Source of the DNA: Labilithrix sp.
GTDB lineage: Bacteria; Myxococcota_A; Polyangia; Polyangiales; Polyangiaceae
Length of the DNA: 64,000 bases
Direction: 5' to 3'
Assembly (NCBI GenBank): GCA_019637175.1
Contig: JAHBWD010000004.1
Coordinates: 62,001-126,000, forward strand
The notes under the pieces are model-generated. The model ran no database searches. It saw only the letters and a list, made by a program, of their open reading frames with translations, and was not told the origin of the DNA. This document shows positions 55,292-63,609 of the stretch, in pieces (positions within the stretch are counted from its first letter, which is position 1; each line of letters starts with the position of its first letter). Both the position numbers and the translations under genes were made by a program.

Positions 55292-55639
55292 ATGACGGCC
55301 GACGACATCAAGGCGCTCCGAAAAGATCTCGCGTGTACGGCCAAGGAGCTCGCGCAGGTCCTCGGCATCGAACAGAGCACCGTGCTCGCATGGGAGAAGG
55401 GCGACCTCTTCCCCACCAAGGCCTTCATCGACAAGATGGAAGCGCTGCGCGCCAAGGGCCCTGCGGCGATCCCCAAGAAGGCGCCGAAGCACGCGGGCGC
55501 CGAGCCGATGAAGGTGCTCGCCGATCCGGCGTTGTGGGAGCTCGTCCGTAAGCTCGCGGCGCACAAGAAGCTCCGCGACGAGGTCCTCGAGCTCTCCGCC
55601 GCGTACCCCGATCCGGCGAAGGATCCCGCGCAGGACTAG
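55292..55639 (+). CDS. XRE-like helix-turn-helix protein in the scp operon
   Basis: The product is 115 residues and starts one base after the scpB stop. Residues 1-50 form an XRE-type HTH (DIKALRKDLACTAKELAQVL, then GIEQSTVLAWEKGDLFPTKA). A Pro/Lys linker follows. The C-terminal helix region (DPALWELVRKLAAHKKLRDE) could mediate dimerisation. Tight coupling implies a job with ScpAB, for example DNA targeting or autoregulation. I do not know of a described scp partner of this kind. Confidence 0.78.
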   Translation: MTADDIKALRKDLACTAKELAQVLGIEQSTVLAWEKGDLFPTKAFIDKMEALRAKGPAAIPKKAPKHAGAEPMKVLADPALWELVRKLAAHKKLRDEVLELSAAYPDPAKDPAQD

Positions 55640-55680
55640 CTTTCGCGTCGGCGCGCAGCCGCGCTACGATCCGAGGGTCC

Positions 55681-56715
55681 TTGGCTTCGTCGTTGCGTGC
55701 ACCTTTCCCGCTCCTCGCGCTCGTCTTCGCGGCGGCCGCGGCGCACGCGAGCGCGTGCGGCGACAGCGGCGCGTCCGACGACGGAAACCTCGACGGAGGC
55801 GCCGGCGCGCCGACGCTCCCGGACACGGGCGTAGGCTTCGACGACGCTCGCGCGCCCGCGGCGACGATGCGGCTCGCGCACGTCGCACCCGGTCTCGGCC
55901 CGGTCGACTTCTGCTATCGCAGCGCGACGACGTCGTCGTTCGAGGGCCCCGTGCTCGGCGGCGGCGGCCCCGGGCCTCGCGCCGACGCGGGCGACGCAGA
56001 GGCCGGCGACGGCCTCGATCTCGAGGAGGACGCGGGCGATCTCGACGCGAGCGAAGGCGGCGTCGAGATCCGCGCCGTCGCGTATCGCAGCGTCTCCCGC
56101 TACCTCACGCTCGCCGCGGCCGGCCCTCTCACGATCGCGCTCGTTCCTGCGGGCGCGTCCTCGTGCGCGAGCCTCATCTTCTCCGCCGACGTGACGCTCG
56201 ATCCGGGCAAGCTCGCCACCGTCGCGATCATGGGCAGCCGCGACGCCGACGGCGGCGAGAGCGCGCTCGGGCTCGCGGGCTTCGTCGACGACCGCGCGAC
56301 GGAGCCGGACAAGTCGCGCGTGCGCATCGTGCACGCCGCGACCGGAACCGCGTCGCGCGCAGCCTCTCCGGCGATCGCCGTGCGCGCCGTCGGCGCGAAG
56401 GTCGTGCCCGTCGCCGAGCGCGTCGAGCCGCGCAAGGCTTCGTCGGCGTCGTCGACGGTGCCGGTCGACTCGCTCGGCTACGCGACGATCACGCCGGTGC
56501 CCTCTCCCGCGCAGCTCGCGGTCGGCCCGGCGCCCGACACGTCGGCCGACGGCGCTGCAGACTCGTGGATGAGCCTCCCCGGCGAGCTCGGGCTCCGCGG
56601 CGCCGCGCTTCACACCGGCTTCGTGCTCACGGCCGACGACCAGTCGTTCGAGATCCTGTGGTGCACCGACACGAGCACCTCCGGCGAACGCACGACCTGT
56701 CAGCTCGTGCGCTGA
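55681..56715 (+). CDS. DUF4397-domain lipoprotein
   Basis: The TTG at 55681 gives 344 residues with a signal and lipobox (AHASAC). The mature part begins with a Gly/Asp linker. It contains two beta units of DUF4397 type: ATMRLAHVAPGLGPVDFCYR and SRVRIVHAATGTASR, each starting with the R-[LI]-x-H-A motif. An Asp/Gly/Ala-rich insertion lies in the first unit (about 100-120). Such domains are thought to be adhesion-like surface modules. It lies 41 bases after the HTH gene, so it may be separately transcribed. Confidence 0.75.
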   Translation: MASSLRAPFPLLALVFAAAAAHASACGDSGASDDGNLDGGAGAPTLPDTGVGFDDARAPAATMRLAHVAPGLGPVDFCYRSATTSSFEGPVLGGGGPGPRADAGDAEAGDGLDLEEDAGDLDASEGGVEIRAVAYRSVSRYLTLAAAGPLTIALVPAGASSCASLIFSADVTLDPGKLATVAIMGSRDADGGESALGLAGFVDDRATEPDKSRVRIVHAATGTASRAASPAIAVRAVGAKVVPVAERVEPRKASSASSTVPVDSLGYATITPVPSPAQLAVGPAPDTSADGAADSWMSLPGELGLRGAALHTGFVLTADDQSFEILWCTDTSTSGERTTCQLVR

Positions 56716-56817
56716 ACCCGAACGTCGTGAACGAGCAGCTCGGGGCTTCGGGTTCCCCATGGCGTCAGTCGTGAGCTCCACGGCGGATGGCGATGACGTC
56801 GAGGGACCTGGCGCCCC

Positions 56818-57117
56818 TTACTGGTTTGCCTTCTGTCGGGCCTCGCCCTTCAGGTCGGTCGCCGTGCCCTCGGCTTCCATCTGCTCGTCGCCGATGAGGC
56901 CGCCGACGGCCTTCTTGGCCGCGCCCTTGGCCTCCTCCGCCTTGCCCTTCGCGCGCTCGCTCGCCTTCGCGGCCTCCTGACGAGCCTCGCCCTCCTTCTG
57001 CTTCGCGAGCCCTTCAGCCTCCATCCGCTCGTTGCCGAGGGTCTCGCCGATCTTCTTCTTGATGCCACCGCCGATCTCCTCGGCCTTGCCCGTGACTCGA
57101 TTGCCTTGACTGCTCAT
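56818..57117 (-). CDS. Tandem CsbD-like stress protein
   Basis: The product is 99 residues with two CsbD-like units in tandem: NRVTGKAEEIGGGIKKKIGE plus NERMEAEGLAKQKEGEA, and AKGKAEEAKGAAKKAVGG plus DEQMEAEGTATDLKGEA. CsbD proteins are small, soluble and induced by general stress. The start has GGAGG seven bases upstream. Each unit is highly charged and helical, and the two are clearly diverged copies. It is divergent from the membrane protein at 57391. Confidence 0.85.
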   Translation of the reverse strand: MSSQGNRVTGKAEEIGGGIKKKIGETLGNERMEAEGLAKQKEGEARQEAAKASERAKGKAEEAKGAAKKAVGGLIGDEQMEAEGTATDLKGEARQKANQ

Positions 57118-57390
57118 GTGAATTCCTCCGCCGCACGGAGTCGCAAGCGACGTGCCGCCGCGGGCAGGAAGCGCCGCGGCGCGAGAGCCAGCGCGCGAGC
57201 CGTGACCTCGACCACTTCGGTGCTCACGAACGCCGCGCTCGTGCTACGAATGCCCACGAATCGCGTCGAGCCCTTCGAGCAGCTCGCGCAGCGGCTCGGG
57301 AAACGCGCGATCGCAGCTCGGGCGCGGAGCCCACGCGACAGCCCTCATGCGTAGGCGCGCCTTCGACCTCATCGTGCGACCCTGATCACG

Positions 57391-59139
57391 GTGAAGCGCG
57401 CCCTGGAGACGTGGCTCACGGGACGCGCCCTCCGCGGGTGCCTCGTTCTCTCCACACTCCTGTGCCTGCCGTCTCTCTTCTGCGGCTTCTTCGGCGACGA
57501 CAACCTTCAGCTCGCGGTGGTCGAGGGCACGCAGGCGAACGTGGGATCGTCGCCGTTCGATCTCTACACGTTCGGCACGGGGATACCGGAGAAGGTCCAC
57601 GCCTCGATGGAGCAAGGCTGCTTTCCGTGGTGGACGGATCTCCACTTCAAGGTGCGGCTCTTTCGACCGCTCTCGAGCGCGCTCTTCGCGCTCGATCACG
57701 CGCTCTTCGCGCGAAGCGCGGTGCCGTATCACGTTCACCAGGCGCTCTGGTACGTCGGGCTCGTCGGGGCGGTCGGTCTCTTCTTCCGGCGCGTGCTCCC
57801 GGGCACGAGCGGTGCGCTGGCGCTCCTCGTCTTCGCGATCGACGACGCGCACGCGCAGCCGGCGGCGTGGATCGCGTCGCGCCACGCGTTGATCTCCGCC
57901 CTGCCGTGCGTGCTCGGCCTCGTCGCGCATCTTCGTCATCGCGAAGATGGTTGGAGGCCCGGCCGCTGGCTGTCGCTCCTGGCGTTCGCGATCGGCCTGC
58001 TCGGCGGTGAGGGCGCGCTCGGCGTGATGGCGTACGTGTTCGCCTACGAGCTCGTCGGAGCGAGGGGTGTCCGGCGAATCGGCGCGCTCGTGCCGCCGGC
58101 GCTGCTCGTCGTCGCGTACCTCGTGGTCTACCGGCGATGGGGCTTCGGCGTCGCGAGCTCGAGCTCGTACCTCGACGCGATGGGGCAGCCCGGTCTCTTC
58201 CTCCTCGCGGCGCTCACGCGGATCCCGACGCTCGTCCTCGACCTCCTCGGCGGGCTCTCGGCCGAAATCTCGTTCGTCGTCCCCGCGGCCCGGCCGGTGA
58301 TCGTCGCGCTCGGAGTCTTCACCGTCGGGCTCGTCGCTCATCTGCTTCGCGCGCTTTCCTCGCGTATGTCGGACGACGAGCGACGCGCCGCGCGCTGGCT
58401 CGCGCTCGGCGCCTTCCTCGGGCTCTTGCCCGCGATGGGCGGCTTCGTGGGATCGCGCGTGCTCCTTCCGGCGAGCCTCGGTGGCGCAGGCTTGCTCGCG
58501 CTCCTCTTGCGCTACGGCTGGCTGAACGTTCGCGACGGCGGCCGGCGCGTCGTGCGCATCGCCTGCGGTTGGTACGCGTTCGTTCACCTCGCTCTGGCGC
58601 CGGTCGGCTTTCTCCTCGGGGTCGCGGGCATCATCCAGAGCCGCCGCGCCGCGGAGATCGCGGTCACGAAGACCGGGCTCGCGCACGCCTCGGGGGTCGA
58701 CGTCTTCGTCCTCAACGCCTCCGATCCGATGATCGGCTTCTACGGCGGCATCGACTTCTTCGCTCGGGAGGCGCCGCGCGTTCGGTCCTATCGCTTGCTC
58801 TCGATGGCCAAGTTCGATCACGAGCTCACGCGCACGAGCGAGAGCTCCTTCGAGCTGGCCGTGGTCGGCGGACGGATGCTCGACTCGGTCTACGAGGGCG
58901 TGTTCCGCGTTTCGCCGATGGTCGAAGGCCAGGAAGTGAAGCTCGGTGACGCGCGCATCCGCGTGCTCGCGCTGCGAGACGGAAGACCGATCCGCATCGA
59001 GGTCATGACCGGTCGGCCACTCGACGATCCTTCGTACGCCTTCCTTACGTGGCGCGACGGGGCTCTCGAACGCGTGCCCCTGCCGAAAGCGGGCGAAACG
59101 ATCCGCCTGCAGTGGTCGCCGGGGCCGGTCGGTCTGTGA
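57391..59139 (+). CDS. Polytopic membrane protein, possibly GT-C-type glycosyltransferase
   Basis: The GTG at 57391 gives 582 residues with ten or more hydrophobic helices. FFGDDNLQLAVVEG after the first helix places two acidic residues in the first loop, as in GT-C glycosyltransferases such as the PMT/ArnT group. VKVRLFRPLSSALFALDH and ASRHALISALP are further loop motifs seen in such proteins. The C-terminal 150 residues are soluble and beta-rich (VFVLNASDPMIGFYGG). Sugar donor and acceptor are not predictable. The upstream 273 bases to the CsbD start show no clear promoter. Confidence 0.65.
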   Translation: MKRALETWLTGRALRGCLVLSTLLCLPSLFCGFFGDDNLQLAVVEGTQANVGSSPFDLYTFGTGIPEKVHASMEQGCFPWWTDLHFKVRLFRPLSSALFALDHALFARSAVPYHVHQALWYVGLVGAVGLFFRRVLPGTSGALALLVFAIDDAHAQPAAWIASRHALISALPCVLGLVAHLRHREDGWRPGRWLSLLAFAIGLLGGEGALGVMAYVFAYELVGARGVRRIGALVPPALLVVAYLVVYRRWGFGVASSSSYLDAMGQPGLFLLAALTRIPTLVLDLLGGLSAEISFVVPAARPVIVALGVFTVGLVAHLLRALSSRMSDDERRAARWLALGAFLGLLPAMGGFVGSRVLLPASLGGAGLLALLLRYGWLNVRDGGRRVVRIACGWYAFVHLALAPVGFLLGVAGIIQSRRAAEIAVTKTGLAHASGVDVFVLNASDPMIGFYGGIDFFAREAPRVRSYRLLSMAKFDHELTRTSESSFELAVVGGRMLDSVYEGVFRVSPMVEGQEVKLGDARIRVLALRDGRPIRIEVMTGRPLDDPSYAFLTWRDGALERVPLPKAGETIRLQWSPGPVGL

Positions 59140-59211
59140 CCAGACTGGACGATGAGGGTCGCCGAGGGCGATACTTCGAGGTTCGACTGGGGTGAAAGAG
59201 AGAGAGAGCGA

Positions 59212-60996
59212 ATGCGGCGACGTCATTGGGTCTCGACTGGGCTCGCCATGGGGCTGGGGCTCACCATCGCGGGGCTCAGCCGCTCCGCCGACGACAATCA
59301 CGGGCTCGGCTCCGGCGCCGATGGCGCGTTCACCGCGGCGCAGGCCGACCAGATCGTCAACGCGTACGTCGCCGTCACGGGAGCGGCCGCCGTCGGCGCG
59401 ACCACGGTCACGGTGGCGGCGACGGACGATCTCGCGGTCAATGATCTCGTGCTCGTCCTCCAGACGTCCGGCGCCACGCTCGCGAGCACGATGACCGATC
59501 CTCCCACGCCCGTCGATCTCGCAGCCTTGAAGATGGGTCAATACGACGTCGTCAAGGTGACGGCGAAGGCGGCGACGACGATCACGGTCGAGCCCGCGCT
59601 CAAGAACGAATACCTCGCCACGGGAGCGCAGGTCGTTCGGGTGCCGCAGTACACGACGGTGTCCGTGCCCGACACCACGTCGCTCACGGCGAAAGCGTGG
59701 GACGGCACCACCGGCGGCGTTCTCGCGTTCCTCGCGCAAGGCGCCGTGACGCTCACCGGGTCGGGCACGCTTCACGCCGACGCGAAAGGGTTTCGCGGCG
59801 GCAATCGATCCATCATCTACTGCGCGCCCCCGTGCGCGATCGGCCAGCCTGGTACGGGCGACGCCGACGACGCGCTCTGCCAGACCGCGGGGAAGGGCGA
59901 GAGCTTCGACGAGTCGGCAGGCGCGTACGGCGCGACGGGTTGCGGAATCGGCGCGCGCGGCACGGGCGGCGGCGGCGGCGGTCACATCAACGCAGGCGGC
60001 GCAGGCGGCGGAAACGGCGGGCCCGGCGGACGCGGCGGCAACGGCTGGAACAGCGGCGCGCCGATCGGCGGCTATCCGGGCGCGGCGGTGAACGTGAAGC
60101 TCATCGATCGGCTCACCTTCGGCGGCGGCGGCGGAGGCGGTCAACAGAACAATTCGACCCCGCCGGGGAGTGGGACCAACGAAGGGCAAGGCGGCGCGGG
60201 AGGCGGCATCATCTGGTTTCGTGGCCTCTCGCTCGCGGCCGCGGCGTCGATCCACGCGAACGGGCAACGCGGCTTCGACGGCATCAGCGACGGCGGCGGC
60301 GGCGGCGGCGGCGGCGGATCGATCCTCGCTCGCATCGTCAACGCCGCGGACTGCGCTTCGCTCGACGCGAACGGCGGCGACGGTGGAAACATCGACTCTC
60401 ACGGCCCCGGCGGCGGAGGTGGGCCCGGTCGTATTCGTCTCGAAGCGCGAGGCGGCACATGCACGACGGCCACGGGCACGGGCACGCTCGGGACCGGCGG
60501 CATCGGCACGCCCAATCCACCGGGGACTCCTCCCGGCGACACGATCGAGGACGCAGGCGCGAGCGGATTCGGCTGCGTCGAATCCGCGAATGGCGACGCC
60601 GGCACCTGCCCGTTCGTCACGCCGATCTGCGACACCGCCACCCACGTGTGTCGACGGTGCAGGATGGCGAGCGAGTGCGCCGGCGGCTTTTGCTCCGCGG
60701 ACGGTCTTTGCGCCCAGGCTGCTCCCGACGCAGGTCCGGACGGCGGATCGGACGCAGGCTCGAACGACGGCGGTTCGAGCGGTTCGAGCGGTTCGAGTGG
60801 TTCGAGCGGCTCGAGCGGCTCGAGTGGTTCGAGCGGCGGCGGAACCGACGCGGGATCGGGAACGACCGCCGGAGAAGACTCGGGCTGCGGATGCAAGACG
60901 GCGGGCGAGCGACGCGTCTCCACGGGCGGGCTCGGCGCGCTGCTCGTCGGCGTGCTCGGCTTCCTTGCCCGTCGGCGCCGCGCACGCGCAAGCTGA
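59212..60996 (+). CDS. Gly-rich MYXO-CTERM surface protein
   Basis: The ATG at 59212 gives 594 residues with a GA-rich ribosome-binding region and a Sec signal (VSTGLAMGLGLTIAGLS). A beta-rich N-terminal part (40-200) is followed by a very glycine-rich section (about 245-450), probably a flexible or beta-helical repeat region. A Cys-rich module (CDTATHVCRRCRMASECAGG) precedes an SSG-repeat linker (60772-60834). The tail is GCGCK, a hydrophobic helix and RRRRARAS, a clear MYXO-CTERM signal. It should be anchored or released at the cell surface. The upstream ATG at 59152 is less likely. Confidence 0.85.
   Translation: MRRRHWVSTGLAMGLGLTIAGLSRSADDNHGLGSGADGAFTAAQADQIVNAYVAVTGAAAVGATTVTVAATDDLAVNDLVLVLQTSGATLASTMTDPPTPVDLAALKMGQYDVVKVTAKAATTITVEPALKNEYLATGAQVVRVPQYTTVSVPDTTSLTAKAWDGTTGGVLAFLAQGAVTLTGSGTLHADAKGFRGGNRSIIYCAPPCAIGQPGTGDADDALCQTAGKGESFDESAGAYGATGCGIGARGTGGGGGGHINAGGAGGGNGGPGGRGGNGWNSGAPIGGYPGAAVNVKLIDRLTFGGGGGGGQQNNSTPPGSGTNEGQGGAGGGIIWFRGLSLAAAASIHANGQRGFDGISDGGGGGGGGGSILARIVNAADCASLDANGGDGGNIDSHGPGGGGGPGRIRLEARGGTCTTATGTGTLGTGGIGTPNPPGTPPGDTIEDAGASGFGCVESANGDAGTCPFVTPICDTATHVCRRCRMASECAGGFCSADGLCAQAAPDAGPDGGSDAGSNDGGSSGSSGSSGSSGSSGSSGSSGGGTDAGSGTTAGEDSGCGCKTAGERRVSTGGLGALLVGVLGFLARRRRARAS
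60772..60834 (+). repeat. Seven tandem 9-base repeats (GGTTCGAGC)
   Basis: GGTTCGAGC is repeated seven times with single-base variants, encoding a Gly-Ser-Ser linker just before the MYXO-CTERM tail. Copy number probably varies between strains. Confidence 0.85.
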
Positions 60997-61165
60997 TCGC
61001 AACGAACCGTCGAGCCCGGGGAGGACGTGGCTCGGGCCAGGACACCGCCGCCAAGGCCTGGGGCTGCGCGGCACACTCTGGCACGACGTTTTTCACGGTC
61101 GAGCGCGGGTTCGCGCGGGCGCCTCGAGCGGCAGAGAGGTTGCACGAGTGGACGCGGAGGTTGGG

Positions 61166-61588
61166 ATGAACCTGTCGCACAGTGCAGTCTCGAGCGCTCT
61201 CGTCGTCTTGGGCGTCGTGGGATGTTCGACGTCGTCAGCCGATGACGGCGGGGATGGTTCTTCGGCGGACGCCGGCGCGGCAGCGACCACGATCGCGACC
61301 TCCGGCTACGCGCAGGAGTGCACCACCGACCGGGATTGCGTCGCCGTCGTCGCCGGCGACGTATGCAACTTCTGCAACGCGTGCAAGACGAACGCCGCGA
61401 TCGCGGCACGCGAAGCGCCACGCTTCAGAGCCGACGTCGACGCGAAGACGAAGCTCTGCGACCCGAACGCGCCTCCTGTCTCGTGCACGGAAGAGTGCCC
61501 GCAGCGCCGCGCGATCTGCGAAGGCGCCAAGTGCGTTCACGACGACTGCAAGGGCGGCTGCGCACCACGCGACGCGGGCTCGGACTGA
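61166..61588 (+). CDS. Cys-rich lipoprotein
   Basis: The ATG at 61166 has GGAGG five bases upstream and gives 140 residues. The signal ends in LGVVGC. The mature part has about eleven cysteines (ECTTDRDCV, CNFCNACK, KLCDPN, SCTEECPQRRAICEGAKC, DDCKGGCAP), spaced like small disulfide-rich or EB-module-like proteins found in myxobacteria. No catalytic motif. It lies 169 bases after the MYXO-CTERM gene. Confidence 0.75.
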   Translation: MNLSHSAVSSALVVLGVVGCSTSSADDGGDGSSADAGAAATTIATSGYAQECTTDRDCVAVVAGDVCNFCNACKTNAAIAAREAPRFRADVDAKTKLCDPNAPPVSCTEECPQRRAICEGAKCVHDDCKGGCAPRDAGSD

Positions 61589-61623
61589 TCGAGCGCGCGT
61601 TCGCCGTACAGCGCGCGTGCTGC

Positions 61624-63012
61624 TCAGCTCGCGCCGGCGCCTGCGACGGTCATCTTCGCGACGCGGATCGTCGGCGACGCGGTCGCGGTGCGGAGATCGA
61701 GGTCGGAGCCCACGGCGTCGATGCGCTTCCACAGCTCGTCGACGTTGAGCGAGATCGTGACCTCGCTCACCGGATACGCCAGCTCGCCGTTCTCGATCCA
61801 GAAGCCGCCGGCGCCGCGTGAGAAGTCGCCCGTCACCGCGTTGAAGCCGAAGCCCATCATCTCGGTGACGTAGAGGCCTTGCTTCGTCCCCTTGACGATC
61901 GCCTCGTTCGAATCGGTGCCCGGCTGGAGAATGAAATTGGTGGTGCTGCACGACACGCCCGCCGAGCCGCCGCGCGCCGCGTTGCCCGTGCTCGCGCGCT
62001 CGAGCTTCTTCGCCGAGTAGGTGTCGCAGAGGTAGGTCTTGAGGATCCCCTTCTCCACCACGACGTTCTTGCGGCTCGCGAGGCCCTCGCCGTCGTAAGG
62101 GCGGGAGCCGGGCGCGCGGGGGATGAGCGGATCGTCCACGACGTCGACGAGCGAGCTCGCGACCTGCGTTCCTTCGCGCCCGAGCAGATAGCTCGACTTC
62201 CGCCAGATCGCGCTGCCCATCACGCAGCCGGCCAGCATGCCGAGGATCGATCGCGCCGCGTCGGGATCGAAGACGACCGGCACCTCGCACGTCGACACCG
62301 GCTTCGCGCCGAGCTTGCGCAGCGTGCGGCGCGCGGCCTCCTCGCCCACCTTCTTGGCGTCTTCGAGCTCTTCGAGGAAGCGCTTCGCCGTCCAGTAGTA
62401 CCCGCGGCGCTTCTTGCCGCCTTCGTCTTCGGCGACGGGAACGACGCTGAGCGACTGGTACGATCCCTTGTATGCTGCACGGAATCCGCTCGACAGCACG
62501 AGGGCCACGCCCCCGGCCGTGCGGCTGAACGTGGCGCCCTCGCTGTTCGAGATGCGCGGATCGAATTCGCGGGCGGCGCGCTCGCCGACCTTGGCGATAC
62601 CGATGGCTTGCGCGGCGTCGACGCCGCCGCCCTTCGGATCGAACAGATCCAGATCGGGCGCGCGCTCGGGATCGGTCAGGAGCTCGGGCGCGGCAGGACC
62701 GGCGAACGGGTCTTCCTGCGAGAGCTCGACGAGCTCGAGCGCGTCGCTGACGAAGCGATGGATGCCGGCTTCGGTCAGGTCGCTGGTCGAGGTCGTGGCG
62801 ACCTGCTTGCCCTTCATGACGCGAAGGCCGGCGGAGCGATGCGCCGCCTCCTCGACGAGCTCGGGCTTGTCGAGGCGCACGCGCGCGGAGAGCTCGGCGC
62901 CGGAGCGCAACATGCACTCGGCGACGGTCACGCCGCCCTTGGTCGCCGTCGCGATGATTCGATCTCCGAGCTCGAGCAGCTCGGTGAGCTCGGCGTCCGC
63001 GCGGGAGGTCAT
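61624..63012 (-). CDS. pmbA: TldD/PmbA-family metalloprotease, PmbA type
   Basis: The ATG at 63012 gives 462 residues; an ATG at 63030 is the alternative. The family features are RVMKGKQVATTSTSDLTEAG, VVFDPDAARSILGMLAG, PLIPRAPGSRPYDGEG, GILKTYLCDTYSAKKL and a C-terminal GFNAVTGDFSRGAGGFWIEN. PmbA pairs with TldD, which carries the HExxxH zinc site; PmbA itself lacks it, as here. The pair degrades or trims peptides, including modified peptides. No tldD lies in the window. A cytochrome c gene lies 96 bases upstream on the same strand. Confidence 0.92.
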   Translation of the reverse strand: MTSRADAELTELLELGDRIIATATKGGVTVAECMLRSGAELSARVRLDKPELVEEAAHRSAGLRVMKGKQVATTSTSDLTEAGIHRFVSDALELVELSQEDPFAGPAAPELLTDPERAPDLDLFDPKGGGVDAAQAIGIAKVGERAAREFDPRISNSEGATFSRTAGGVALVLSSGFRAAYKGSYQSLSVVPVAEDEGGKKRRGYYWTAKRFLEELEDAKKVGEEAARRTLRKLGAKPVSTCEVPVVFDPDAARSILGMLAGCVMGSAIWRKSSYLLGREGTQVASSLVDVVDDPLIPRAPGSRPYDGEGLASRKNVVVEKGILKTYLCDTYSAKKLERASTGNAARGGSAGVSCSTTNFILQPGTDSNEAIVKGTKQGLYVTEMMGFGFNAVTGDFSRGAGGFWIENGELAYPVSEVTISLNVDELWKRIDAVGSDLDLRTATASPTIRVAKMTVAGAGAS

Positions 63013-63108
63013 GGCGCCGGAGCGTAGCATCTTGTCGGGCCCGGCGACCCTCTCTTCGCTTGGCGAGGAGCTGCGGCCCTCGACCCCTTCTCCCGCCCCC
63101 TTCTCCTT

Positions 63109-63570
63109 CTATGGATGCAGCACGATCGTCTTTGCGACTTCGAGGTCGAGCTTCTTCTCCAACGTGACGCCGTTGGCCTTCAGGTCGAACGCGAGGATCG
63201 ACCAGTACTCCCATTCCTGCAGCGATCCGGGCCTGTCCGCGGGCATGTTCTTCACCGCGAAGGCGGCGACGTCGGCGAGCGTCTTGAACTGCGCCTTTCG
63301 GACCTGCGCGCCGGCGGGCGGATCGAGAGACAGCGCGCCCTTGTCGAGGCCGACGACCCTCGGGCCGTTCGCCGTGCCTTCGCCCGACGCGCCGTGGCAC
63401 GACGCGCAATTGTCGCCGTACGCCTTCTGGCCCGCGGTGACTTGCTCGGCGAACGTCTGCGGCTCGGCGCGCGTCTGCGCCGGCGGCATTTGCGCCGGGG
63501 CGGACGAATCGCCGCCGCAGGCCACGAAACAAAACACGAACGACACCGTCGCGATCGAAATCGTACGCAT
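63109..63570 (-). CDS. Cytochrome c lipoprotein
   Basis: The product is 153 residues. A lipobox (CFVAC, C18) anchors it in the envelope. The haem-binding motif is CASCHG (C55, C58, H59), and the methionine in KNMPADRPGS is the likely sixth ligand. This is a class I c-type cytochrome that could carry electrons in the periplasm. It is downstream of an ECF sigma factor on the same strand with a 39-base gap, so the two may be cotranscribed. Confidence 0.88.
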   Translation of the reverse strand: MRTISIATVSFVFCFVACGGDSSAPAQMPPAQTRAEPQTFAEQVTAGQKAYGDNCASCHGASGEGTANGPRVVGLDKGALSLDPPAGAQVRKAQFKTLADVAAFAVKNMPADRPGSLQEWEYWSILAFDLKANGVTLEKKLDLEVAKTIVLHP

Positions 63571-63609
63571 GACCCTCTCCTCGATTGTGTTTGCGCGCGC
63601 CGCTCGCGA

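Noticed and set aside
59175..59195. GGTTCGACTGG resembling a tRNA T-loop
   Set aside because: No matching arms or acceptor stem can be built around it.
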